This document shows positions 7,790 through 16,267 of a DNA stretch of 47,399 bases, one piece after another. Within the stretch, counting starts at the first letter, position 1. The number at the start of each line of letters is the position of its first letter. A program made the translations under genes and the position numbers. A model generated the notes under the pieces. It was not told where the DNA came from, made no database searches, and worked only from the letters and a program-made list of their open reading frames with translations. Source of the DNA: Christensenellaceae bacterium (GTDB lineage: Bacteria > Bacillota > Clostridia > Christensenellales > UBA1242); the NCBI GenBank assembly GCA_031262595.1, contig JAISHI010000019.1, forward strand, positions 1 to 47,399. Reading direction: 5' to 3'.

Positions 7790-9073
7790 TTATGGGGTTA
7801 TTCGATTTGGACCGCGGAACAAAAACATCGATTGTTTTATTGTTGGGATTTCGAGTAAGAGCATCGTCATGCGGTCGATTCCGACGCCGAAGCCGCCGTG
7901 CGGAGGGCAACCGAACTTGAAAAATTGCAGATAAAACTCAATATCCTTGCCGAGCCCCTTTTCTTTTGCTTGGGCTTTTAAAATTTCGAGGCGATGTTCG
8001 CGGATTGCGCCGGTTGTAATTTCCGTGCCTTTCCAAATAAGGTCGTAGCCTTGCGGAACGCCGTTTATGCGCGTATGGTAGAACGCGCGTTTTTTCGCTG
8101 GGAAGTCCGTAACGAAAAGAAACTCGCTGCCGAAGATATCAAGCGAAAGTTGCTTGCATTTACGCTCGGCTTCGGTCGAGAGGTCGTCTTTTTCTTCCTC
8201 GATTTCAATATAACCGTATCGTTTTTCGAGCTGCTCGTAAACTTCGGCGAGTTTCATGCGCGGGAACGGAAGTTTCGGAATATTAACTTCAACGCCGAAA
8301 ACTTCTTTAATTTCTGCGCCGACTTTTTCTTTAATTTGGGTTAATGCGTAAGCGAGCCATCTCTCCTCAATTTCCATAACCGCGTCAAGATTCTCGGGAT
8401 AGGCGAACTCAAGGTCGAAGCCCGTAAACTCGGTCGCGTGTTTGTAGGTATTGCTTTTCTCGGCGCGAAAAACCGAACCTTGGGTGAAAACGCGCTCTAA
8501 GCCTCCCGCCATAGCCATTTGTTTATAAAATTGCGGACTTTGCGCTAAAAACGCCTTATCGCCGAAATATTTAACCTCAAAAACCCCCGCGCCGCTTTCG
8601 CTCTCCGCGCCGATAATTTTCGGCGTATTGATTTCAACGAATTTTTCCTTAATGAGAAACTCGCGCAAGGCATTTATTAAAACCGTTTGCGCTTTAAACA
8701 TAACCGCGTCTTTCCTCCCGCGCATTGCAACCCAACGATAATCCATTTGAAGGTCAATCGCGCTGTTTTCGTCAATCGGCAAAACATCAGCGATGCTGTC
8801 GACGGTTAATTTCGTCGGCAAAATCTCTTTTCCGCCGTTTCTAACGAACTCACTAAAAACGCATTTCCCTTCAACCGTTATAAAACTATGCGGGGTGAGG
8901 GCTTTCGCTTGTTCGTAAATTTCTGGGTTTTCGTCTTTAATAATCGTTATTTGAACCGCGCCCGAAATATCGCGCAAAACGATAAACATAATCTTTTTAT
9001 CGCGGATAGTTTCGATAAAACCCGAAACCTTAACTGCGCCTTCGCTCAAATCCTTAATATAACTTCTTTCCAT
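7790..9073 (-). CDS. aspS: Aspartyl-tRNA synthetase, short archaeal-type form
   Basis: This class II synthetase charges tRNA-Asp. It has the N-terminal OB-fold (VKVSGFIETIRDKKIMFIVLRD), class II motif 2 at FRAEKSNTYKHATEFTGFDLEF and motif 3 at GGFGVGIDRMTMLLL. At 427 residues it lacks the GAD insertion of the usual bacterial enzyme of about 590 residues, so it is the archaeal/eukaryotic-type AspRS found in some Clostridia. That form is often non-discriminating, but an asnS gene lies just upstream, so which tRNAs it charges here is open. It starts 33 bases after asnS and is probably co-transcribed, with TTAAAGGGAAAAACT before the ATG. Confidence 0.93.
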   Translation of the reverse strand: MERSYIKDLSEGAVKVSGFIETIRDKKIMFIVLRDISGAVQITIIKDENPEIYEQAKALTPHSFITVEGKCVFSEFVRNGGKEILPTKLTVDSIADVLPIDENSAIDLQMDYRWVAMRGRKDAVMFKAQTVLINALREFLIKEKFVEINTPKIIGAESESGAGVFEVKYFGDKAFLAQSPQFYKQMAMAGGLERVFTQGSVFRAEKSNTYKHATEFTGFDLEFAYPENLDAVMEIEERWLAYALTQIKEKVGAEIKEVFGVEVNIPKLPFPRMKLAEVYEQLEKRYGYIEIEEEKDDLSTEAERKCKQLSLDIFGSEFLFVTDFPAKKRAFYHTRINGVPQGYDLIWKGTEITTGAIREHRLEILKAQAKEKGLGKDIEFYLQFFKFGCPPHGGFGVGIDRMTMLLLEIPTIKQSMFLFRGPNRITP

Positions 9074-9106
9074 AGTTTTTCCCTTTAAAATTTCCTTAAA
9101 ATTCTC

Positions 9107-10480
9107 TTAAAATTCGCAATTTTTCGGCGTTCGCGCGAACGGTATAACGTCGCGGATATTCTCGACGCCAGTTATATATATAAGGAAGCGTTCGAACCCC
9201 ATGCCGAAGCCGCCGTGAACGCAAGAGCCGAACCTGCGCAAGTTAGCGTACCAACTCAGGCTCTCCTCGTCTATACCAAAATGCCTCATGCGATTAACGA
9301 GTTTAGCGTAATCCTCCTCGCGCTGGCTTCCGCCCATAAGTTCGCCCGCGTCAGGAACTAATAAGTCAACCGCAGCAACGGTTTTTCCGTCTGGGTTTAA
9401 CTTCATATAAAACGCCTTAATATCTTTCGGCCAATCATATAAGAAAACGGGTCCGCCAAAATGTTCCGTCAACCATTTTTCGTGTTCTTTCGCGATATCC
9501 TCGCCTTGGGTTGGCTTAAACTCGAAATGCTTAACTTTATCCGCCTCGATGAGTAAGTTAATCGCGTCCTCAAACTTTATGCGCGTAAACTTAGCAGTTT
9601 TGCAGTTATTTATCCGCGATTTAAGGTCAACTCCGGTAAATTTTTCGAGGAACGCGAGTTCGCTCGGGCATTTCTTTTCGACATAACTAACGATAAAGCG
9701 CAAGAAATCCTCTTGAACATCCATAATCTCGTTAATATCCGCGAACGCAATCTCCGGCTCAATCATCCAAAACTCCGCCGCGTGTTTCGTCGTGTTGCTG
9801 TTCTCTGCTCTAAAAGTTGGGCCGAAGGTATAAATTTTCCCGAACGCAAGCGCAAACGCCTCGCCTTCGAGTTGTCCGCTAACCGTCAGGCTAACTGGTT
9901 TTGCGAAAAAGTCTTTCTCGAACTCTAATTTTCCACTCTTCGCGACTTTTTCTAAGTCAAGCGCCGTCGCCGTAAAGGTATTGCCTGCGCCCTCGGCATC
10001 GGTTGCGGTTAAAATCGGCGCATGGAGATAAATATAACCCCGTTCTTGGAAATATTCGTGGATTGCCATAGCCGAAACGGAACGCACGCGGAAAATCGCT
10101 TGGAAAAGGCGCGTTCGCGGGCGCAAATACGCAACCTCGCGCAAAAATTCAAGCGTATGGCGTTTAGGTTGGATTGGGTAATCGGCCGGGCAATCGCCGA
10201 GAACCGCGATTTTATCCGCTTGAATCTCGAAACCGTTTTGCGTTTTTGCGAGCGCGCCCGAAACCTCGATACAAGCCCCCGCTAAAATCTTTTCGCAGCC
10301 CGAAAACTTCGCGTTCGTTGGGTCATAAACGACTTGGATAGATTCGAACGCGCTCCCGTCAAATAAATCGATGAACGCGATATTCTTTTGCGGGCGATGA
10401 TTGCGCACCCAACCGCGCGTCGAAACTGACTTCGCGCCGCTCGCCGCACTCCCGCAAATTTCTTTTATTGTTTGAAACAT
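9107..10480 (-). CDS. asnS: Asparaginyl-tRNA synthetase
   Basis: AsnRS charges tRNA-Asn directly. The 457 residues match the bacterial length. The OB-fold begins VSTRGWVRNHRPQKNIAFIDL; class II motif 2 is TFRAENSNTTKHAAEFWMIEPE, with the AsnRS-typical EFWMIEPE; motif 3 is GGFGMGFERFLIYITG followed by NIRDVIPFARTPKNCEF. The promoter TTGACT (10510-10515), 17 bases, TATATT (10487-10492) ends 6 bases before the ATG, so the mRNA is predicted to be leaderless. Confidence 0.96.
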   Translation of the reverse strand: MFQTIKEICGSAASGAKSVSTRGWVRNHRPQKNIAFIDLFDGSAFESIQVVYDPTNAKFSGCEKILAGACIEVSGALAKTQNGFEIQADKIAVLGDCPADYPIQPKRHTLEFLREVAYLRPRTRLFQAIFRVRSVSAMAIHEYFQERGYIYLHAPILTATDAEGAGNTFTATALDLEKVAKSGKLEFEKDFFAKPVSLTVSGQLEGEAFALAFGKIYTFGPTFRAENSNTTKHAAEFWMIEPEIAFADINEIMDVQEDFLRFIVSYVEKKCPSELAFLEKFTGVDLKSRINNCKTAKFTRIKFEDAINLLIEADKVKHFEFKPTQGEDIAKEHEKWLTEHFGGPVFLYDWPKDIKAFYMKLNPDGKTVAAVDLLVPDAGELMGGSQREEDYAKLVNRMRHFGIDEESLSWYANLRRFGSCVHGGFGMGFERFLIYITGVENIRDVIPFARTPKNCEF

Positions 10481-10486
10481 ATACGA

Positions 10487-10584
10487 AATATAGCCATTTA
10501 AACGGGGTTAGTCAAGTTATATGTTCGGGCGCGGCGAAAACTACCCTTTTTCGAGTTGCCCGCGCCACCGAAAAAGTATAAAAT
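10487..10584. promoter_or_regulatory. Divergent promoters of asnS and dinD
   Basis: For asnS on the minus strand, the -35 is TTGACT (10510-10515) and the -10 is TATATT (10487-10492). For dinD on the plus strand, the -35 is TTGCCC (10556-10561) and the -10 is TAAAAT (10579-10584). Both spacers are 17 bases and both -10 boxes end 6 bases before the start codon. I see no LexA-type site near the dinD promoter. Confidence 0.7.
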
Positions 10585-10590
10585 GCAAAT

Positions 10591-11508
10591 ATGACAAAAG
10601 AAATTGAAAAACAAAAACAAAGTTTAGAGTCGATTAAACGAATCGACGACCGAGAGGAAGAGTATTGGACGGCGCGAGAATTAGCCCCAATTTTAGGCTA
10701 TAATAAGTGGCAAAACTTTCAAAAGGTTATCGATAGGGCTATGGTGTCTTGCCAAAACAGCGGTGTTGATATTTTTAATCACTTTCGTGAGGTCACGAAA
10801 GCGATAGAAATGCCATTAACCGTTAATGACAAAAAAAAGAAGAACGGTTTTACTGACGTCAGTAAAACCGATAAGAAGTATAAAAATGTTATCGATTACG
10901 AACTCTCCCGCTATGCTTGCTATTTAATCGTGCAAAACGGCGACCCAAGAAAACCCGTAATTGCGTTCGGGCAAACCTATTTCGCCGTTCAAACAAGACG
11001 CCAAGAATTAAACGACAATTATAATAATCTAACCGAAGACAATAAACGGCTCGAAACCCGAAACAGCATAAAACAATGGAACCAACTATTAGCGGAAGCC
11101 GCTCACAACAGCGGAGTTATAACGGATATAGAATATGCCGAGTTCCAAAACGCGGGCTATGCCGGTTTATACGGCGGCGAAACGGTTGCGGACATTCATA
11201 ATAGGAAGGGCTTAAAAGAAAATGAAAAGATTTTAGATTTTATGAGCAGCCCCGAGCTTATTGCGAACTTATTTAGAATTTCCCAAACCGAAGAGAAGTT
11301 AAAGAATGATAGGGTGGCAACCAAAGAACAAGCCACCGCAACCCACGGCGAAGTTGGTGAAAAGGTTAGAAAAGCGATAAAAGATATTGGCGGAACCTTG
11401 CCCGAAAATATGCCAACGCCGGAAAAAAGCGCCCAACAAATCGCAAAAGAACAAATAAGGCGAATAAAACGGTTAGGACGGCAAGGCAAACTTATGCTAG
11501 ACGAATAA
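10591..11508 (+). CDS. dinD: DinD-like DNA-damage-inducible protein (copy 1)
   Basis: E. coli DinD is an SOS-induced protein reported to affect RecA filaments; the family has an N-terminal BRO-like domain. This 305-residue copy keeps the family pattern: YWTARELAPILGYNKWQNF, LSRYACYLIVQNGDPRKPVIA, FGQTYFAVQTRRQEL, GYAGLYGGETV and LPENMPTPEKSAQQIAKE. Compared with E. coli DinD and the second copy in this window (32912-33730), it has about 18 extra residues between HFREVTKAIEM (residue 64 on) and LSRYACYL, built of inverted-repeat DNA. It is predicted to be leaderless. There is no visible LexA site. Confidence 0.9.
   Translation: MTKEIEKQKQSLESIKRIDDREEEYWTARELAPILGYNKWQNFQKVIDRAMVSCQNSGVDIFNHFREVTKAIEMPLTVNDKKKKNGFTDVSKTDKKYKNVIDYELSRYACYLIVQNGDPRKPVIAFGQTYFAVQTRRQELNDNYNNLTEDNKRLETRNSIKQWNQLLAEAAHNSGVITDIEYAEFQNAGYAGLYGGETVADIHNRKGLKENEKILDFMSSPELIANLFRISQTEEKLKNDRVATKEQATATHGEVGEKVRKAIKDIGGTLPENMPTPEKSAQQIAKEQIRRIKRLGRQGKLMLDE
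10782..10870. repeat. Three consecutive inverted repeats inside dinD copy 1
   Basis: Repeat one is CTTTCGTGA-GG-TCACGAAAG (10782-10801), repeat two is CATTAAC-C-GTTAATG (10814-10828), and repeat three is a perfect 26-base palindrome (10845-10870) whose half is CGGTTTTACTGAC. All are perfect within their arms. Repeats one and three each encode F-x-[DE]-V-[ST]-K (HFREVTK and GFTDVSK). Repeats two and three fall in the extra residues absent from other DinD proteins. Confidence 0.9.
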
Positions 11509-11572
11509 TTATATTAAGAAACAAGTAAACTTCCCGTTGCTTTTTCGGGCGCGGGGTCATATATTTATAAAC

Positions 11573-12112
11573 ATGGAAAAATTGCATCTAATAATAACAG
11601 GCGGAACTATCGACAGCGAATGGACGCCTTCGGGCGCAGACACTTTTTTTGTCGGCGATGAATGCCATACCCTCGTCCAACCGCGCCACCACAGCCACAT
11701 TAGGAAATATATTTTGCGAAATATTCGCCCGACCTTCGAAATCGTCGAGAGCGTCGTTTCCATGGTTGACAGCAATAACATGACCGACGAAATCCGCGCG
11801 GATATAATCGCCGAAATCGAAAAAAGCGACTGCGAAAACTTTATCGTTTCGCATGGAACGGATACTTTAATCGCGACCGCGAAAATGGTTAAAAATCATT
11901 TTAAAAATACGACAAAAAAAATCGTCTTTTTAGGCGCTTTCGTGCCCCTCGTTTCCGGCGAACCCACCGACGCGCCGTTTAACCTCGGCTATGCGGTTTC
12001 AAAGTTCGATTGCCTCGCCGGCGGGGTTTATATCGCGATGAACGCCCAAATCTTCGACCCCGAAAACTGCGCAAAAAACTTCGAAACAAAGGTTTTTCAT
12101 ACGGTTAAATAA
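11573..12112 (+). CDS. Single-domain asparaginase-like protein
   Basis: The 179 residues match only the N-terminal domain of L-asparaginases (about 330 residues). The two catalytic motifs are visible: TGGTIDSEW near residues 9-17, with the nucleophilic threonine, and SHGTDTLIATA near residues 89-99. The C-terminal domain that helps form the active site in dimers is absent, but one-domain members exist, so it is not necessarily broken. Asparagine hydrolysis is therefore only suggested. The ATG at 11573 is chosen because TTGCTT (11537-11542) and TATATT (11560-11565) end 7 bases before it. Confidence 0.75.
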   Translation: MEKLHLIITGGTIDSEWTPSGADTFFVGDECHTLVQPRHHSHIRKYILRNIRPTFEIVESVVSMVDSNNMTDEIRADIIAEIEKSDCENFIVSHGTDTLIATAKMVKNHFKNTTKKIVFLGAFVPLVSGEPTDAPFNLGYAVSKFDCLAGGVYIAMNAQIFDPENCAKNFETKVFHTVK

Positions 12113-12125
12113 CAAAAATTATCGA

Positions 12126-12344
12126 CTACCCCTCAAAAAACTCGGCGTATTCTATGCCGAATTTTTCGTGCAATTTAAAAAGCGTTATATAACTCGGAAG
12201 ACTTTTCCCGCTCGCGAGATTACTTATTTGACTTTGGCGGATTTCGAGAATTTCGGATAATTCCGCCTGAGTAAGGTTTTGTTCTCTTAATATCGAGTGC
12301 ATACGCCTCGCGAACAACAATTTATCTAGGTTTTTTGTTGACAT
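12126..12344 (-). CDS. XRE-family helix-turn-helix regulator
   Basis: This 72-residue protein is essentially one Cro/CI-type DNA-binding domain: FARRMHSILREQNLTQAELSEILEIRQSQISNLASGKSLPS, with the recognition helix at about QSQISNL. There is no effector domain. It is divergent from a second XRE gene at 12451, and a symmetric GTTGACAT/ATGTCAAC pair flanks its promoter, so autoregulation is plausible. Its start codon sits at the expected transcription start. Confidence 0.8.
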   Translation of the reverse strand: MSTKNLDKLLFARRMHSILREQNLTQAELSEILEIRQSQISNLASGKSLPSYITLFKLHEKFGIEYAEFFEG

Positions 12345-12380
12345 GAGATATATTTACTACACAATAATTGCAATGTCAAC
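12337..12380 (-). promoter_or_regulatory. Promoter of the XRE gene, flanked by an inverted repeat
   Basis: On the minus strand the -35 is TTGACA (12374-12379) and the -10 is TAAATA (12351-12356), with a 17-base spacer. GTTGACAT at 12337-12344, overlapping the start codon, and ATGTCAAC at 12373-12380, overlapping the -35, are perfect reverse complements. They could be the two halves of an operator. The -10 ends 6 bases before the ATG. Confidence 0.6.
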
Positions 12381-12450
12381 TCCCCTTGCAACATTTGTTG
12401 CGAGGGTTATAACTCGACAACGGTTATACTATAAGTTAGGAGTATATATC

Positions 12451-12696
12451 ATGAACGTAAGAGAGGCAGTCGCCGCAAGAACCGAACAATTACTTAGAGA
12501 GCGGGCAATGTCGCGGCATCAGCTCGCGAAAAATATGGCGGTTGGCGATGGGCTATTATATAACATAATAAGGGGCAAAAACCGAAGGAGCGTTGACTTC
12601 AATACGGTTTGCGCAATCGCCGACGGTTTCGACATGAACGTCATCGAATTTCTAAACGTTCCGCTATTTTACAACGACAACCTCGACCTAAATTAG
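12451..12696 (+). CDS. Second XRE-family helix-turn-helix regulator
   Basis: The 81-residue protein has one HTH domain: LLRERAMSRHQLAKNMAVGDGLLYNIIRGKNRRSVDFNTVCAIADGFDM. The ATG at 12451 has TTAGGAG about 8 bases upstream, and a TATACT box lies at 12425-12430, so the longer upstream frame is not used. It is divergent from the other XRE gene and may control it or the downstream recJ region. No toxin partner is recognisable next to it. Confidence 0.75.
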   Translation: MNVREAVAARTEQLLRERAMSRHQLAKNMAVGDGLLYNIIRGKNRRSVDFNTVCAIADGFDMNVIEFLNVPLFYNDNLDLN

Positions 12697-12772
12697 TTTT
12701 TAAATAAACCCTTGCGCAAACCCTTTTTTTGGTCTAAAATAAAAATGTAGAAAAAGGACTACCGTTTTTATT

Positions 12773-14806
12773 ATGGAATATGTTGCGAGATGCGGTTCGG
12801 AATTAACGCCCGAACAGTTGGCAATTTATTCTGGAGCGGGTCTTGATGAGAAAATATGCAGGATTCTTTTAGCAAGAGGGGTTGACACGCGCGAAAAGTT
12901 CAAAGAATTTAAGGATTTTTCGCTAGAAAAGTTGCATAATCCATTCCTTTTAAAGGGAATGCAAGACGCCGCCGACAGGATACAAAAAGCCATTCAAACA
13001 AAAGAAAAAATCTTAATTATCGGCGATTATGATTGCGACGGGATTTCCGCGACGGCGATTATGTATAAATATTTGCTCTCGCGCCACGCGAACACGTCGT
13101 ATTTTTTGCCTGACCGCGTTGAGGACGGCTATGGGCTTAACCTCGATTTAATCCGTGCGCTTAACGAGAAGTTTGCGCCGAAACTCATTATAACCGTGGA
13201 TTGCGGGATTTCCTGCCCTGACGAAATCGAACTCGCGAAGTCGTTGGGTGTTGATTGTATCGTAACTGACCACCACACCATCCCCGAAAAAATTCCGGAT
13301 TGTATCTGTATCGACCCGAAACTGCCCGACCAATCCTATCCGTTTAACGATTTATGCGGCGCGGGCGTCGCGCTTAAAGTTGTCCAAGCTTTGAGCAACC
13401 TCCAAACCGCCGAAAAATATCTCGACTTAGCCGCGCTCGCGACAATCGCCGATATCGTTTCGCTAACCGACGAAAACCGCGTTATCGTTAAGCGCGGGCT
13501 TGATATGATAAATAGCGGTTCGAATATCGGGCTCTCTGCGCTTATAAAACAAAGTAAACTAAGCGGAACGCTAAAATCTACGGACATTTCTTATAAAGTT
13601 TCGCCGAAAATCAACGCCGCGGGCCGCATGGGCAACGCAAAGCGCGGGCTCGACCTCTTGCTCGAAAACGACCCAACCCGAATCCCGAAAATCGTTGAGA
13701 GCCTTTCCGCGTATAATGTTGCGCGCCAAGACCTTTGCAACAACATTTACGCCGAAGCCGAACGAATTGTTGAAGAAAACACGCTCTTTAAACAACCAAT
13801 CATAATAGTTTCAAGCCCCGAATGGGAAAGCGGCGTTTTAGGGATTGTTGCCGCGAAATTAACGGAAAAATATAATATCCCTGCCCTCGTTATGGGGCAA
13901 GCAGCGAACATTCTTAAAGGAAGCGCCCGCAGCACGCCAAACATAAATATCGTTGAGGCGATGGCACGCCAAAAAGACTTGCTGGTTTCCTTCGGCGGGC
14001 ATCACATGGCGGCTGGCGTTTCGATTGACGAGAAAAACTTCGAAGCGTTTAAGGCGGCGATACTAGGCGACCTAAATAATATCCTAGAAAACCAAGACGA
14101 CACCGCGACTAAATATTACGACCTCGCGCTCGACCTAAAAGACCTAACGAAAGATTTTATAAGCGGGCTCGAAATCCTCGAACCTTACGGTTGCGGAAAC
14201 CCGACGCCGCTCTTCGCGCTCGAATGCGGAAAACTCGAGCCAAACCGCATGCCAAGTTATCCGCAACACCTTAAAATCGCGACAAAAGGCGTTTCGATGA
14301 CGTATTTTAACGGCGCGCCCTTCTTCGAGATTTTAAAAAACAGTATCCCAAAACTAGTTCTAATCGAAATCCAAAACGATACTTTTTCCGCGCGCTCGAA
14401 ATATGTTTGCGCGATAATCCGAAAGGTCGTCGTTCCAAACGTTCGAACGGGGCACGACTTCGCGCTGGTTTTAGAACGCATTTTCGCGGGCGACCTTAAA
14501 ATGCGAACCGACGACGGCTTTAAGGCTTTCATAAACTCGCTAAAAACCGACCGCGACGCCTTTATCGGCTTCTATAAAGATTTAAAACGCCTTGAGGGAA
14601 CGAAAATGCTCGGCGGATATTTTACGCTCTTTATGTTTCATATAAAACGAGGCTCGGTTGCGCAATTTATCTTCGCTTGTAAGGTTTTCGAGGACCTCGG
14701 CATCCTAAAACTCGAAAACAACATAATAAAAATCGACGACAGCAAGAAAACCGACTTCGCCGACAGCAAAACCTTCAACCTAATAAAAAGTTTGCAAGAA
14801 AACTAA
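12773..14806 (+). CDS. recJ: Single-stranded-DNA exonuclease RecJ
   Basis: RecJ degrades single-stranded DNA 5' to 3' in recombination and repair. The DHH-domain metal motifs are GDYDCDGIS (from residue 84), VDCGIS, VTDHHTIPE and the AAGRMGNAKRGL segment. The DHHA1 motif is SFGGHHMAAGVSI near residue 405, followed by an OB-fold. At 677 residues it is longer than the E. coli enzyme (577), with a C-terminal helical extension as in Bacillota. TTGCGC (12712-12717) and TAAAAT (12735-12740) form its promoter. Unlike most genes here it has a leader of about 25-30 bases. Confidence 0.95.
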   Translation: MEYVARCGSELTPEQLAIYSGAGLDEKICRILLARGVDTREKFKEFKDFSLEKLHNPFLLKGMQDAADRIQKAIQTKEKILIIGDYDCDGISATAIMYKYLLSRHANTSYFLPDRVEDGYGLNLDLIRALNEKFAPKLIITVDCGISCPDEIELAKSLGVDCIVTDHHTIPEKIPDCICIDPKLPDQSYPFNDLCGAGVALKVVQALSNLQTAEKYLDLAALATIADIVSLTDENRVIVKRGLDMINSGSNIGLSALIKQSKLSGTLKSTDISYKVSPKINAAGRMGNAKRGLDLLLENDPTRIPKIVESLSAYNVARQDLCNNIYAEAERIVEENTLFKQPIIIVSSPEWESGVLGIVAAKLTEKYNIPALVMGQAANILKGSARSTPNINIVEAMARQKDLLVSFGGHHMAAGVSIDEKNFEAFKAAILGDLNNILENQDDTATKYYDLALDLKDLTKDFISGLEILEPYGCGNPTPLFALECGKLEPNRMPSYPQHLKIATKGVSMTYFNGAPFFEILKNSIPKLVLIEIQNDTFSARSKYVCAIIRKVVVPNVRTGHDFALVLERIFAGDLKMRTDDGFKAFINSLKTDRDAFIGFYKDLKRLEGTKMLGGYFTLFMFHIKRGSVAQFIFACKVFEDLGILKLENNIIKIDDSKKTDFADSKTFNLIKSLQEN

Positions 14807-14881
14807 GCAACTAGTCCATTTATAATGTATTTTCTATTGTCGGCGCGACTTGCGCGTTGGTTTGTGATTGCGACCCAACGA

Positions 14882-15175
14882 TTATTTTTCTGAGATTTCT
14901 TGGATTTCTTGTCGTATTGAGTTATTAGTACTATCACGTTCGGCAATTCCTTTCTCAAGCCACTCGATAGTCTCATCAATCGACATTATCTCGTTCTTGA
15001 GTTCTTCAAGTTTACTAGTATCGTTTGTGCGCAACGATTTATCTACACACTCCTGCTTCGCGTCTTTCAACTCTTGCAGCGTTTTCTGCTCGTTATACCC
15101 ACCACACCCGACAACATTCAGCAAAATTGCCCCAGCACCAACCGCGCCCAAAACATTTTTTGTAAATTTTTTCAT
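14882..15175 (-). CDS. Small coiled-coil lipoprotein
   Basis: This 97-residue protein starts with a lipoprotein signal: basic MKKFTK, hydrophobic NVLGAVGAGAILLNVV, and lipobox VVGC with the cysteine at residue 24. The mature part is charged and heptad-like (LQELKDAKQECVDK, LEELKNEIMSIDETIEWLEK), so it is probably a membrane-anchored coiled coil. Function unknown. The promoter contains a run of nine C/G (see 15182-15212), which may make expression switchable. It is AT-richer than its neighbours. Confidence 0.75.
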   Translation of the reverse strand: MKKFTKNVLGAVGAGAILLNVVGCGGYNEQKTLQELKDAKQECVDKSLRTNDTSKLEELKNEIMSIDETIEWLEKGIAERDSTNNSIRQEIQEISEK

Positions 15176-15181
15176 GAAAAT

Positions 15182-15212
15182 ATGATACCCCCCCCCTATT
15201 TAAATTTGTCAA
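15182..15212 (-). promoter_or_regulatory. Promoter with a 9-base poly-C tract in the spacer
   Basis: On the minus strand the -35 is a perfect TTGACA (15207-15212) and the -10 is TATCAT (15182-15187), ending 6 bases before the ATG of the lipoprotein. The spacer is 19 bases and contains nine consecutive C on the plus strand (15188-15196). Slippage in this tract would change the spacer length and therefore promoter strength. Confidence 0.7.
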
Positions 15213-15310
15213 GCACTTTTTAAAAATTCGTTTATCGAAATTAAACACGTATTTTCACCACTTCTTATAAAAATCTTGCGTAAACACGCGTGGCTTGTTA
15301 TCATAACTTA

Positions 15311-16207
15311 ATGAAAATAGCGGAAAATTGGCGGGATTTTGAGTTAATCGCGAGCGGAAACGAGCAAAAACTCGAACGTTGGGGCAAGTTCTTTTTGTTG
15401 CGCCCCGATCCGCAAGCGATTTGGAACGCGCCATTTAAACTCGCTGATGATAAGCGCATAAACGCGGTTTACGAGCGGTCGGCGACCGGCGGCGGGGCTT
15501 GGAATATCCTTAAAAAAATCCCCGACGAATGGACAATCGAATATAAAAACCTAAAATTTATAATCAGCCCTATGGGTTTTAAACATACCGGGCTTTTCCC
15601 AGAACAAGCCGTTAATTGGGATTTCGCGATGAACGCAATTTCCGCCGAGAAACGAAATAATCCCGCGCGCGAAATTCAAGTTTTGAATTTATTCGGCTAT
15701 ACGGGCGGCGCGACTGTTGCGGCGGCGGCGGCGGGCGCGAAACTAACTCACGTCGACGCATCGCGCGGAATGGTTGAGGTTTGTAAGCGAAATTGCAAGC
15801 TAAACGCGCTCCCCGAGAACGCGGTTCGGTTTATCGTCGATGATTGCGTTAAGTTTTGCGAGCGGGAACTTAGGCGCGGAAAACAATACGACGCGATTAT
15901 AATGGACCCGCCGAGTTTCGGGCGCGGGGCTAACGGCGAGGTTTGGAAACTCGAAGCCGACTTAAACCGCCTCGTTTCGATTTGTGTTAAATTTTTATCG
16001 CCAAAGCCGCTCTTTATCCTAATAAATAACTATACGAGCGGCGTTCAACCAACGGTTATAAAAAATGTTCTTCAAAAAAATCTAGCGGAACAAAAAATCG
16101 CCGCAAACATAGATTGTTTCGAAATCGGGTTGCCTTCCACGGATGGCATAGTCCTCCCAGCCGGAACGACCGCGGTCGCGACGTTCGCCGCTGCCGCCCC
16201 AAAATAG
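15311..16207 (+). CDS. Class I SAM-dependent methyltransferase, RlmI-like
   Basis: The 298-residue protein resembles the catalytic part of the RlmI/COG1092 family. The SAM-binding motif I is VLNLFGYTGGATVAAAAAGA, with the acidic motif II in LTHVDASRGMVEVCKRN, and the catalytic-loop motif is IIMDPPSFGRG. It lacks an N-terminal PUA domain, so it is a short family member; the substrate is probably RNA but is not shown. The ATG at 15311 is supported by TTGCGT (15276-15281) and TATCAT (15299-15304), which ends 6 bases before it. The HIT gene follows 60 bases downstream. Confidence 0.85.
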   Translation: MKIAENWRDFELIASGNEQKLERWGKFFLLRPDPQAIWNAPFKLADDKRINAVYERSATGGGAWNILKKIPDEWTIEYKNLKFIISPMGFKHTGLFPEQAVNWDFAMNAISAEKRNNPAREIQVLNLFGYTGGATVAAAAAGAKLTHVDASRGMVEVCKRNCKLNALPENAVRFIVDDCVKFCERELRRGKQYDAIIMDPPSFGRGANGEVWKLEADLNRLVSICVKFLSPKPLFILINNYTSGVQPTVIKNVLQKNLAEQKIAANIDCFEIGLPSTDGIVLPAGTTAVATFAAAAPK

Positions 16208-16267
16208 CCCATCCGCCCCGCCGCACTAACCACCAAAAAACTAAATTTAAGGAGAAATAAAAAAATT

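Noticed and set aside
7994-8344. Long plus-strand frame inside aspS
   Set aside because: It is the antisense shadow of a strongly conserved synthetase gene and has no promoter or ribosome binding site.
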